9,127 nucleotides of DNA from Chloroflexota bacterium (lineage in GTDB: Bacteria > Chloroflexota > Limnocylindria > Limnocylindrales > CSP1-4): NCBI GenBank assembly GCA_021786915.1, contig JAJYMP010000009.1:1-9127 (forward strand). The letters are read 5' to 3'. The first letter of the stretch is position 1. Every line of letters begins with the position of its first letter. Below are positions 1 through 6,042 of the stretch, piece by piece. The notes below the pieces were generated by a model, which did no database searches, was not told the origin of the DNA, and worked only from the letters and a program-made list of their open reading frames with translations. Made by a program: the position numbers and the translations under genes.

Positions 1-255
1 GACGCGGCCGGTGCGGTTTCCGCCGTGAGCCGCCGGGGCGAGGCCGACGAGGACGATCCGAGCCGCCGGATCGCCGAAGCCCGGGACCGGTCGCGCCCAG
101 TAGGTCTCGTCGCGGAACCTGGCCACCTTGACGCGGGCCTGCTCCTCGCGCCACGCCACGAGGCGGGGGCAGGCGAAGCAGTCCGAGATGACCGTGTCGA
201 GGCTGGGCAGGTCGCGCGCCGCCGAGGCGGCCGCTCGGGGGTCGGCGATGGGCAC
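1..255 (-). CDS. Uracil-DNA glycosylase, family 5 (UDGb-like), N-terminal part, cut by the window edge
   Basis: This enzyme removes uracil (and, in this family, other deaminated bases) from DNA as the first step of base excision repair. The 85 visible residues include the Cys pair C26-x2-C29 in DCFACPRL, which in families 4 and 5 supplies two ligands of a 4Fe-4S cluster. They also include the active-site motif GLAPAAHGGNRTGR at residues 71-84, which is diagnostic of family 5 rather than family 4 (GEAPG). The C-terminal part, with the other cluster cysteines and the second active-site motif, lies outside the window. The start is GTG at 255: an in-frame stop lies four codons upstream (265-267) and no later start would keep the Cys pair in context. 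There is no Shine-Dalgarno; a TAGCAT box 6 nt before the GTG suggests a leaderless transcript. The family call is strong and based on motifs. Confidence 0.88.
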   Translation of the reverse strand, partial: MPIADPRAAASAARDLPSLDTVISDCFACPRLVAWREEQARVKVARFRDETYWARPVPGFGDPAARIVLVGLAPAAHGGNRTGRV

Positions 256-261
256 GCCGGG

Positions 262-267
262 ATGCTA
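262..267 (-). promoter_or_regulatory. Candidate -10 box (TAGCAT) for leaderless transcription of the glycosylase gene
   Basis: On the minus strand TAGCAT is followed by 6 nt and then the GTG start, with no Shine-Dalgarno between. The same geometry (TANNNT, 6 nt, GTG) recurs before the MFS and transposase genes. No clear -35 element is visible. The site is inferred from spacing and recurrence. Confidence 0.4.
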
Positions 268-329
268 GCCGGGGTGGACGAACGGCGCCGTCCCGCGCTC
301 GCCTCCCCCAGGCGATCCTCGCTGCCAGC

Positions 330-349
330 CTGAGTCGCGGCAGACTCAG
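330..349. repeat. Palindrome CTGAGTC-N6-GACTCAG, first of a matching pair
   Basis: A perfect 7-bp inverted repeat surrounds the 6-nt centre GCGGCA. It lies about 75-95 bases upstream of the glycosylase start and downstream of the ABC operon's last stop. The core TGAGTC-GC-N4-GACTCA recurs at 426-443. Symmetry, size and duplication suit a dimeric repressor site (TetR or MarR style) or a short hairpin; no regulator gene is present to say which. Confidence 0.5.
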
Positions 350-424
350 TCCGGCCGTTGCGCTGCACGGCTCGCGGTCAGGACCGGACCTTGACGCCCT
401 CGGCCACGCTCCAGTACTGCGGAA

Positions 425-444
425 ATGAGTCGCACCTGACTCAT
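425..444. repeat. Palindrome ATGAGTC-N6-GACTCAT, second of a matching pair; possible weak terminator of the ABC operon
   Basis: A perfect 7-bp inverted repeat surrounds GCACCT. It shares TGAGTC-GC-N4-GACTCA with the palindrome at 330-349. Read on the minus strand it lies just past the stop of the last permease gene and is followed by a short T run (ATTTCC), so it could form a weak terminator hairpin. The right part of its left arm plus loop (430-436) can instead pair with 451-457 (TCGCACC/GGTGCGA), giving a competing stem. The function is inferred. Confidence 0.5.
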
Positions 445-472
445 GACCGGGGTGCGATCCCGCGGCCAGAGC

Positions 473-1282
473 CTACTTGCGCAGGAGCCGGTCAAGCCGG
501 AACGCGACCACGGTGAGCCCGATCAGCCCCATCGCGACCAGGTACCCGACGTGCAGCAGGGAGCCCAGGTCCAGCACGCCGGTCACCAGCCCGCGGATCA
601 GGTCCACGCCCTGGTAGAGCGGCGTGAGGGTGACGAAGAAGCGCAGGGCCTCCGGGTAGGCGCTGATGGGGTAGAAGGTGCCGCTGAACAGGAACATCGG
701 CAGGATGAACAGGAAGATCAGGTCGAAGTCCTGCCAGCCGCGGAGCCACGTCGTGAGCGCCATGCTCACCGCCGAGAACGCGAACGAGAGCAGCGTGGCG
801 GCGGGAACGGCCAGCAGCGCCCACGGCGAGCGGACCAGCCCCAGCACGACGATCACGACGAAGAACCCCACGCCGTAGAGCGTCGAGCGGATCATCGCCC
901 AGCCGATCTCGCCCAGCGCCACGTCGCCCGGAGACATCGGCGTGGAGAGGACCGCGTCGTACGTCTTCTGGTAGTTGAGCTTGAAGAACACGTTGAACGT
1001 GCACTCGGTGATGGCGCCGTTCATCGACGACGAGGCCAGCAGCGCCGGGGCCACGAACAGGGCGTACGGGATCGGCCGCCCGCCCGGCCCGGGGATGTCG
1101 CCCACCATGCCGCCGATGCCGAAACCCACCGAGAGCAGGTAGAACAGCGGCTCGAAGAAGCCCGAGAACAGGACCATCCAGCTGGACTTGTAGGCCAGCA
1201 GGTTGCGCTCGATGAGCAGGCTGGCGCGGCGGCTCCCGAGGCGGGTCGGGAAGACGCGGCCAATGGCCGGCAGGGCGGTCAC
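473..1282 (-). CDS. ABC-2 type transporter permease, NodJ/DrrB-like (second permease)
   Basis: This is an integral membrane subunit of an ABC-2 exporter, 269 residues, typical for the family. Hydrophobic segments fall near residues 36-58, 73-90, 132-150, 154-178, 187-204 and 242-262. The ABC-2 signature FLFILPMFLFSGTFYPIS sits near 189-207, followed by TLTPLYQGVDLIRG. A soluble stretch, KLNYQKTYDAVLSTPMSPGD (101-120), matches the conserved NodJ loop after the second membrane segment. The start is GTG at 1282, preceded by GGAG with 8 nt spacing that lies inside the end of the previous gene. The reading frame stays open upstream to 1639, but that part is an Arg/Ala-rich shadow of the first permease. 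It is the last gene of the operon and probably pairs with the first permease as a heterodimer served by the single ATPase. The substrate is unknown. Confidence 0.9.
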   Translation of the reverse strand: MTALPAIGRVFPTRLGSRRASLLIERNLLAYKSSWMVLFSGFFEPLFYLLSVGFGIGGMVGDIPGPGGRPIPYALFVAPALLASSSMNGAITECTFNVFFKLNYQKTYDAVLSTPMSPGDVALGEIGWAMIRSTLYGVGFFVVIVVLGLVRSPWALLAVPAATLLSFAFSAVSMALTTWLRGWQDFDLIFLFILPMFLFSGTFYPISAYPEALRFFVTLTPLYQGVDLIRGLVTGVLDLGSLLHVGYLVAMGLIGLTVVAFRLDRLLRK

Positions 1283-1284
1283 CG

Positions 1285-2133
1285 CTACTTCTCCAGCTGC
1301 CGGCGGAAGCGGACGAACATCGCCCACGTGCCGAGCGCGGCCACCAGGACGAGGACCGCCAGGTGCGCGAGGTGGAGCAGCGGCTCCTGCCCGGCCGTGC
1401 CCAGCGCGAGCGCCCGGGCCAGGTCCACGCCGTGCCACAGCGGCAGCAGCCACGCCAGCGGCCGGATGACGTCCGGCAGCCGCTCGATCGGGAAGAACGT
1501 GCCGCTGAACAGGAACAGCGGCGTGATCCCGAACCGCCAGATGTTGTTCCACGCGGTCGTGTCGCGCTGGCTGGTCATGTAGGCCGCGATGGGCGCCGAG
1601 AACGCGATCCCGGTGAGCACGCCGATCGGCACGGACCACAGGATGCCGGGCGTGGCCGCGGCCCCGAACAGCACGATGACGACGGCGAAGATCGTGCCGA
1701 CCATCAGCGCGTGGGTGGCGTTCCAGGCGAGCTGGCCGAAGGCGATCGCGTACGGGGTCAGGGGCGTCGCGTACATGGCGTGGTAGCGGCGGGTCCAGCG
1801 GAAGCCCGCGAGCACCGGAAAGGTCCCCTCCCCCGCGGCGCCCTGCATGACCGACGAGACGAGCAGCGCGGGCGCGAGGAACTGGAGGTACGGGACCCCG
1901 CCCGTGGCGTTGGAGCCGCCCTTGTCCACGTACGCGCCCAGGCCCACGCCCATCGCGAGCAGGAACAGCACCGGCTGCGCGAAGTTGCTGAACAGCGAGC
2001 CGCGCCAGTTGCGCAGGTAGAGCAGGGTCTGGTGCTCGTACGAGGCGCGGAAGGCGTTCACGGGATCCGGGCGCGGGACGCGGTCCCCCGTGGCAGGGAG
2101 CGTCGGGGCGGGGGCGGACGACGCGAGGGCCAT
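1285..2133 (-). CDS. ABC-2 type transporter permease, NodJ/DrrB-like (first permease)
   Basis: A membrane subunit of the same ABC-2 exporter, 282 residues. After a Pro/Ala-rich cytoplasmic N-terminus of about 25 residues, hydrophobic segments fall near 50-68, 82-100, 140-160, 165-186, 200-217 and 253-274. The ABC-2 signature is ITPLFLFSGTFFPIERLPDV (203-222), followed by LLPLWHGVDLARAL. The loop RWTRRYHAMYATPLTP (112-127) corresponds to the NodJ loop. It aligns in layout with the second permease but differs widely in sequence, so the two look like old, diverged paralogues rather than a recent duplication. The ATG start at 2133 lies 4 nt after the ATPase stop, so the genes are co-transcribed. 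What it exports (drug, lipid or polysaccharide) cannot be told from sequence. Confidence 0.9.
   Translation of the reverse strand: MALASSAPAPTLPATGDRVPRPDPVNAFRASYEHQTLLYLRNWRGSLFSNFAQPVLFLLAMGVGLGAYVDKGGSNATGGVPYLQFLAPALLVSSVMQGAAGEGTFPVLAGFRWTRRYHAMYATPLTPYAIAFGQLAWNATHALMVGTIFAVVIVLFGAAATPGILWSVPIGVLTGIAFSAPIAAYMTSQRDTTAWNNIWRFGITPLFLFSGTFFPIERLPDVIRPLAWLLPLWHGVDLARALALGTAGQEPLLHLAHLAVLVLVAALGTWAMFVRFRRQLEK
1291..1294 (-). promoter_or_regulatory. Shine-Dalgarno (GGAG) that fixes the start of the second permease
   Basis: On the minus strand GGAG lies 8 nt before the GTG at 1282, inside the last codons of the first permease, whose TAG stop is 2 nt before the GTG. This supports GTG 1282 over the longer open frame and suggests translation coupled to the upstream gene. 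Confidence 0.6.
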
Positions 2134-2137
2134 CGGC

Positions 2138-3085
2138 TCAGTCCACCAGCGAGCGGCCCGTCAGCCGCAGGAACACGTCCTCGAGCGAGCTCCGGCGCAC
2201 CAGCACGGTCTCGGGCTCAAGGCCGCGGGCGTGGACCGCGTTCGAGACCCCCTCGCCGTCGCTCGTGTAGACCAGCACGCGGTCGGGCAGCAGGTCGATC
2301 CGGTCGCCGATGCCGGCCAGCCGATCGCCCAGCATCTCCTGGACGCCCACAGGGAATCGCAGCTCGGTGACCTCGCGACTGGAGTAGCGCTCGATCAACT
2401 GGCGGGGCGAGCCCTCGGCCACGATCTTGGCCTTGTCCATGACCACCAGCCGATCACACAGCTGCTCCGCCTCGTCCATGTAGTGGGTCGTCAGGACGAG
2501 CGTCACGCCGCGCTGCTTGAGGCGGTACAGGCGCTCCCAGAGCAGGTGCCGGGCCTGCGGGTCGAGGCCGGTGGTGGGCTCGTCCAGGAGCAGGATCGAG
2601 GGCTCGTTGATCAGGGCGCGGGCGATCGTGAGGCGCCGCTTCATGCCGCCCGAGAGCGGCTCCACCCTGTCGTTGGCGCGCTCGGTCAGCTGGGCGAAGT
2701 CGAGCATCTCGTGCGCGCGCCGGGTGCACTCCGCGCGCGAGAGGCCGAAGTAGCGGCCGTAGATGATCAGGTTGTCGATGACCGAGAGGTCCGTGTCGAG
2801 CGAGTCCTCCTGCGGCACGACCCCGAGCTGGCCCCGGATGCGCGGCCCGTCGCTCGACGGGTCCAGGCCCAGGATGCTCAGCTCGCCCTCGGTGACCGGC
2901 GAGATGCAGCCGATCATCCGCATCGTGCTCGTCTTGCCGGCGCCGTTGGGGCCGAGGAAGCCGAAGCTCTCGCCGGGCGCGACGTCGAAGTCGATGGCGT
3001 CGACGGCCGTGAAGCTGCCGAACCGCTTGGTCAGCCCGCGGGCAGCGATGAGCGGCGCCTGGGCGGGCGCAGGCTGTGTGGTCAT
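2138..3085 (-). CDS. ABC transporter ATP-binding protein, NodI/DrrA family
   Basis: This cytoplasmic ATPase powers the two downstream permeases, probably as an efflux pump. In its 315 residues every nucleotide-binding motif is intact: Walker A GPNGAGKT (45-52), Q-loop VPQED (Q92), signature LSGGMKR (144-150), Walker B ILLLDEP (164-170, with D168 and catalytic E169) and H-loop H201 in TTHYMDEAEQLCDR. A C-terminal domain of about 90 residues ends in SLEDVFLRLTGRSLVD, the NodI/DrrA-type tail of ATPases that serve ABC-2 permeases in lipid, oligosaccharide or drug export. ATG at 3085 is the only sensible start: the next upstream ATG is out of frame and soon stops. A TAGCAT box lies 9 nt before it, with no Shine-Dalgarno. 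First gene of a three-gene operon. Confidence 0.95.
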   Translation of the reverse strand: MTTQPAPAQAPLIAARGLTKRFGSFTAVDAIDFDVAPGESFGFLGPNGAGKTSTMRMIGCISPVTEGELSILGLDPSSDGPRIRGQLGVVPQEDSLDTDLSVIDNLIIYGRYFGLSRAECTRRAHEMLDFAQLTERANDRVEPLSGGMKRRLTIARALINEPSILLLDEPTTGLDPQARHLLWERLYRLKQRGVTLVLTTHYMDEAEQLCDRLVVMDKAKIVAEGSPRQLIERYSSREVTELRFPVGVQEMLGDRLAGIGDRIDLLPDRVLVYTSDGEGVSNAVHARGLEPETVLVRRSSLEDVFLRLTGRSLVD

Positions 3086-3094
3086 GGGACGGCC

Positions 3095-3100
3095 ATGCTA
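3095..3100 (-). promoter_or_regulatory. Candidate -10 box (TAGCAT) of the ABC exporter operon
   Basis: On the minus strand TAGCAT is followed by 9 nt and the ATG of the ATPase gene, leaving at most a few nucleotides of leader. It is the same hexamer as the one before the glycosylase gene. No convincing -35 is visible. Confidence 0.35.
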
Positions 3101-3148
3101 CCGGAGGCCCAGTGACAGCTGTGTGGCGCGGGGCTGCAACGATCGCCC

Positions 3149-3481
3149 ATGCGGCACACTGCGGTCGCGATGACAGACCGGCCCTCGCCCGACGCCGCGT
3201 GCCACGGGTGCTTCCCGCGCCCGCCTGCGTCGTGGCGCGGCGCCGTGGAGCCGGACCGGCCACTTCGGGTGTCGCCGGCCTGCTGGGGCCTCCACGCGGA
3301 GCTCGTCGGCTTCGAGCTCCGGCACCTGTCGGCCTTGGGGCGGTTCCACGAACTCACGGTCGATGCGTACGGGGCCCAGCACGCGGGCCCGCCCACCGGC
3401 CAGCGCTACGGGGAGATCCGCGACTGGGTCGACACGCTCAGGACCTCGCAGGGCCACGTCCATCGCCCGATCCGCTCGTAA
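3149..3481 (+). CDS. DUF5946-like protein, C-terminally truncated (likely decaying gene)
   Basis: The 110-residue product has a Cys pair, CHGC, near residue 18. A block resembling DUF5946 follows: SPACWGLHAELVGFE (about 42-56) and GRFHELTVDAYGAQHAGPPT (64-83). As I recall the family, members run about 150-190 residues and continue past the QHxGPP block with a hydrophobic helix and a second conserved half. Here the frame goes into GQRYGEIRDWVDTL and stops at a repeat cluster, so the second half seems lost. The function of DUF5946 is unknown; the Cys and His residues suggest metal binding. The start is uncertain: ATG 3149 or ATG 3170, the latter giving MTDRPSPDAACHGC, closer to what I expect of relatives; neither has a Shine-Dalgarno. 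It is divergent from the ABC operon. The family call rests on remembered motifs and should be checked. Confidence 0.5.
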   Translation: MRHTAVAMTDRPSPDAACHGCFPRPPASWRGAVEPDRPLRVSPACWGLHAELVGFELRHLSALGRFHELTVDAYGAQHAGPPTGQRYGEIRDWVDTLRTSQGHVHRPIRS

Positions 3482-3609
3482 CGCCGTGGGGCGGCGCTTA
3501 TCCAACCGCCGTGGCGGCGCCCGTGCACGGCGGGCGGGCCGGATCCGCTCGTACCGCCGCCAGGCGGCCTTAGGAGCGAAGTTCCCGCGATAAGCGCCGG
3601 CAGGCGGCG
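3469..3609. repeat. Cluster of three imperfect GC-rich repeat units (two direct, one inverted)
   Basis: GATCCGCTCGTA occurs at 3469-3480 and 3542-3553. Both copies run on into a CGCCG-N3-GGCGGC hairpin-like core, with 23 of 27 positions matching. CGGCGCTTATC (3492-3502) is inverted as GATAAGCGCCG (3589-3599), 11 bp perfect, within a longer imperfect 21-bp inverted match (3482-3502 against 3589-3609). Small hairpins such as GCCGCC-A-GGCGGC (3556-3568) lie inside. The cluster begins in the last codons of the DUF5946-like gene and fills the gap before the convergent MFS gene. It resembles REP-type elements. It may also end transcription from both sides, though no T run is present. Confidence 0.55.
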
Positions 3610-3667
3610 ACACGAGCGTCGGGCGAGCGGGCGCGGCGAAGCCAGGGCGGCGGGCTCGAGCGCCTCC

Positions 3668-4942
3668 TCAGGACGCCGCCACCGCCTCGTGCGCCACGTC
3701 GCCGGAGTGCACGATGTGCTCGAACTGGCGCCACAGCAGCGTGACCAGCACGGCCGACCCGACGAAGCCGAACCAGAACGGCGCCGTGATGCCCAGCGTT
3801 CGCGCGAGCAGCCCGCCGATCGGCGTGCCGATGACGATCCCCAGCTGCACGCCCACGACGTAGACGCCGGTCACGCGGCCCAGGAGCGCGTCCGGCACGG
3901 CCCGCTGGCGGACGGCGAGGGACGTCGTGCCCCACACGAACGCGTGGGCGCCGAATACGACGAACATCAGCAGCACCACGCCTGCCTGCGTCGAGACGGC
4001 GAGCACCAGATGCGTGCACGTCTCGATGAGCAGGCCCACGCGCATGATGTCGGCCAGTGAGAACCGCCGTTCGAGCCGCCCGTACGAGGCGACGCCGATC
4101 AGCCCGCCCAGTGCGATCGCGCTGGTGAGCAGGCCGAAGCCGACCTCGTTCATGCCCAGCCGCTCCTGGGCGTAGAGCACCAGCACCGACCACGCCGCCC
4201 CGAACGTCACGTTGAACGCGACGATCGTGAGCGCCAGCGTGCGCATCGGGGGGTGGTGGAGCAGCCAGCGAAGACCCTCGGCCATCTCGCGCCGGAAGCC
4301 CTCGCGGGGTGCGCCGGGCGTCTCGGGCTCGAGTCCCGTCCCGTACACCACGCGCGTGATGACCACCGCGCCGAGGGCGTAGCACGCAGCGTCGGTCGCG
4401 AACGGCAACGCCATCCCGATCGCGAACAGGAAGGCGCCGATGGGCGGGCCGGCGAGCTGGTTGACCACCAGGAACGCGCCCTGGAGCCGAGCGTTGGCGA
4501 TCCCCAGGTCGGCGCGCGGCACCAGGCGCGGCAGGAGGCTCGAGGCGCTCACGTTGGCGAACACCTCCGCGGTCCCGAGCACGAACAGGCTGCCCAGCAC
4601 GACCGCGATGTTGACGACGTGCGTGGCGATCGTGGTCGCGAGGGCCGCGAGCACGAGCGACCGGGCGAGGTTCACGAGCGAGATCACGCGGCGTCGGTCC
4701 ACACGGTCCGCCAACGTCCCCGCCAGCACGCCGAACAGCAGCGACGGCAGGCTCTGGCTGAGCAGCGCCATGGACACCAGGAGCGGGTCGCGCGTCTGCG
4801 CCGCGATCAGCAGCGGGCCGGCCGCGAGAGCCACGCCGTCACCCGCGTTGGTGATCAGCGATGACGCGAGCAGGAGCCGGAAGCTGCGCCCGAGGCGCTC
4901 GGGAACGGCGGCCTCGACGGGCCGGGACAGAAGGTTCGGCAC
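3668..4942 (-). CDS. MFS transporter (EntS/MFS_3-like exporter)
   Basis: A major facilitator superfamily permease of the inner membrane, 424 residues, probably a proton-driven exporter. It has about 12 hydrophobic segments: the first six lie within residues 20-195, then a cytoplasmic loop of roughly 30 residues (YGTGLEPETPGAPREGFRRE), then six more. The loop between segments 2 and 3 carries the MFS motif A variant GVLAGTLADRVDRRRV (71-86). The pattern of LLPRLVPRADLGIANARLQG, then EGLRWLLHHPPMRTL before segment 7, is typical of the MFS_3 group (enterobactin exporter EntS and macrolide-exporter relatives). The start is GTG at 4942, with a TAGACT box 6 nt upstream and no Shine-Dalgarno. It is transcribed alone and converges on the repeat cluster. 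The substrate is not predictable. Confidence 0.9.
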   Translation of the reverse strand: MPNLLSRPVEAAVPERLGRSFRLLLASSLITNAGDGVALAAGPLLIAAQTRDPLLVSMALLSQSLPSLLFGVLAGTLADRVDRRRVISLVNLARSLVLAALATTIATHVVNIAVVLGSLFVLGTAEVFANVSASSLLPRLVPRADLGIANARLQGAFLVVNQLAGPPIGAFLFAIGMALPFATDAACYALGAVVITRVVYGTGLEPETPGAPREGFRREMAEGLRWLLHHPPMRTLALTIVAFNVTFGAAWSVLVLYAQERLGMNEVGFGLLTSAIALGGLIGVASYGRLERRFSLADIMRVGLLIETCTHLVLAVSTQAGVVLLMFVVFGAHAFVWGTTSLAVRQRAVPDALLGRVTGVYVVGVQLGIVIGTPIGGLLARTLGITAPFWFGFVGSAVLVTLLWRQFEHIVHSGDVAHEAVAAS

Positions 4943-5289
4943 CCGGCGAGTCTAGCGAGAGCCCCGGTCGCTGCGGATCTGCCGGGTTCGCTCGCCCGAT
5001 CGCCTTTGTCAGTTGCCAGCGGCAGCGGCGATGGCGCGCGGCAAGGACGCCGCCTACCGGGACCTCGACCGCCTGTGGGGCGACACGATCCTGTTCGCTG
5101 TGGCCGGCGAGCCGCCGGCGCGGGTCGCGCGCGACCGCTACGGCCGCCCGGCCGACGAGCCCGGTCGCAGGGTCCAGTCGACTGGTCGCTGGAAGGCGCG
5201 GAGGAGCGGCGGCTCGCCCTGTGTGCTCCAGGCGTTTGGTGGTGCGGCCTGTTCTTGCGCGGATTGCCTTCGACGGGGATGATCTTGAC
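4943..5289. other. Gap of about 350 bases between divergent genes, no convincing gene
   Basis: This stretch separates the start of the MFS gene (minus) from the HIT gene (plus). One plus-strand frame is open from about 5013 to 5282, and from an ATG at 5031 it would read MARGKDAAYRDLDRLWGDTI. I recognise no family in it, see no ribosome binding site, and its last third becomes Arg/Ser/Cys-rich like a shadow frame. It may be the remnant of a gene. A 12-bp perfect palindrome, CCAGTCGACTGG, lies at 5174-5185. Other than the TAGACT box near its left end, I see nothing else. Confidence 0.4.
4949..4954 (-). promoter_or_regulatory. Candidate -10 box (TAGACT) for leaderless transcription of the MFS gene
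   Basis: On the minus strand TAGACT is followed by CGCCGG (6 nt) and the GTG start. No Shine-Dalgarno is present and no -35 is obvious. Spacing is identical to that before the glycosylase and transposase genes. Confidence 0.4.
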
Positions 5290-5739
5290 ATGACCACCAG
5301 CGAGGTCCCCGTCGCGAACGAATGCGTCTTCTGTCAGATCGTGGCGGGCGAGGGCCGAGCGGCGGTGGTGTATCGGGACGAGCGCGCTATGGCGTTCCTG
5401 GTACTCCAGCCGGTGACACCGGGCCACCTCCTCGTAATCCCGAACCAGCATTACGCGTTCCTGGGCGAGGTTCCGGCAGACCTCGCGGCACACGTGTTCG
5501 TTGTCGCCCAGCGACTCGCGGGCGCCCTGCGTTCGTCGGGCCTGCCCTGCGAAGGCGTCAACCTGTTCCTCGCCGACGGTGAAGCGGCATTCCAGGAGGT
5601 CTTCCACGTGCACCTTCACGTGTTCGCGAGGACGGTCGGCGATGGCTTCACCATCGACTCGCCGGCGTGGCAGCAACCAGTGCCCGCCTTCGACGTGCTG
5701 GTGGCGAACGCAGCCGTGATCGAGAGGGCCCTCGAGTAG
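5290..5739 (+). CDS. HIT family protein (histidine triad nucleotide hydrolase)
   Basis: HIT proteins hydrolyse or transfer nucleotide phosphates such as AMP-lysine, Ap4A or adenylylated compounds, using a histidine in HxHxHxx. In these 149 residues the triad reads FHVHLHVF with H106, H108 and H110; H108 is the expected nucleophile. An N-terminal CVFC (C12, C15) and H54 in PNQHYAF suit the zinc site of Hint-like bacterial members. PVTPGHLLVIP (41-51) and GVNLFLADGEAAFQEV (89-104) are typical, except that the usual second Asn before the Gly is Asp96. The frame is open far upstream but that part is Arg-rich shadow; ATG 5290 is the first start with normal composition and sits 11 residues before CVFC. 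There is no strong Shine-Dalgarno (GGGGAT lies about 10 nt upstream). It is followed by an overlapping unknown frame. Confidence 0.93.
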   Translation: MTTSEVPVANECVFCQIVAGEGRAAVVYRDERAMAFLVLQPVTPGHLLVIPNQHYAFLGEVPADLAAHVFVVAQRLAGALRSSGLPCEGVNLFLADGEAAFQEVFHVHLHVFARTVGDGFTIDSPAWQQPVPAFDVLVANAAVIERALE

Positions 5740-6029
5740 CGTCGGGAGCGGCGGACCTCGGCGACGGCCCGTTCTACCTCAACCTGCGGTTCCACGCCGA
5801 CGACACGCGGCCCTACCCCGTTAAGATCACCCGAGACGAGTTCCTGCTCGTCCGCCCGTTCGTGAGCGAGATGGAGATGGACCAGGAGATCGAGGCCGGC
5901 CAGCCCGAGCGGGCGGCGGCGTTCCTCCGGTCCATCCGCAAGGGCGACCGGCCGGCCGCGCGAGTCTCCTTCGCCCGGATCCAGGAGATGATCACGACGG
6001 GCCGAGCGTTCGAGCTCGCCATCTGCTGA
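5667..6029 (+). CDS. Hypothetical protein, family not recognised, possibly missing its true 5' end
   Basis: The 120-residue frame has two parts. The first 24 or so residues overlap the HIT gene in another frame and look like shadow sequence (Arg/Ser/Ala-rich). From GDGPFYLNLRFHADDTRPYP onward (about residue 32) the composition is that of a real protein, with alternating hydrophobic residues (VKITRDEFLLVRPF), an acidic helix (SEMEMDQEIE) and a mixed C-terminus ending FELAIC. I know no family for it. GTG 5667 is the only usual start codon in frame; none occurs between the HIT stop and the protein-like part. So either the gene overlaps HIT by 73 nt, or its original start has been lost, or the frame is fused to HIT by a frameshift. 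A possible IS end (5964-5973) lies near its 3' end. Confidence 0.45.
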   Translation: MAATSARLRRAGGERSRDREGPRVASGAADLGDGPFYLNLRFHADDTRPYPVKITRDEFLLVRPFVSEMEMDQEIEAGQPERAAAFLRSIRKGDRPAARVSFARIQEMITTGRAFELAIC

Positions 6030-6042
6030 CGCGCCGCTCGGC

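Noticed and set aside
1283..1639. N-terminal extension of the second permease
   Set aside because: The extra 119 residues are a shifted reading of the first permease, and GTG 1282 has its own Shine-Dalgarno.
443..2370. Long plus-strand open frames opposite the two permease genes
   Set aside because: Their products are dominated by Arg, Gln, His and Glu and contain no recognisable domain; they mirror the codon bias of the minus-strand permeases.
2090..3115. A 341-residue plus-strand frame opposite the ABC ATPase
   Set aside because: It is antisense to a gene with every ABC motif intact, and is rich in His, Gln, Asp and Arg as antisense frames in GC-rich DNA are.
3570..4385. A 271-residue minus-strand frame within the MFS gene
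   Set aside because: Arg/Ala/His-rich and out of frame with the intact MFS transporter.
5174..5185. 12-bp perfect palindrome CCAGTCGACTGG
   Set aside because: It is isolated, has no second copy and no clear relation to a promoter; such a palindrome is plausible by chance.
4861..5289. Upstream extension of the HIT frame
   Set aside because: The extra 143 residues are Arg/Ser/Ala-rich, overlap the start of the MFS gene on the other strand, and exceed normal HIT length; ATG 5290 gives the usual size.
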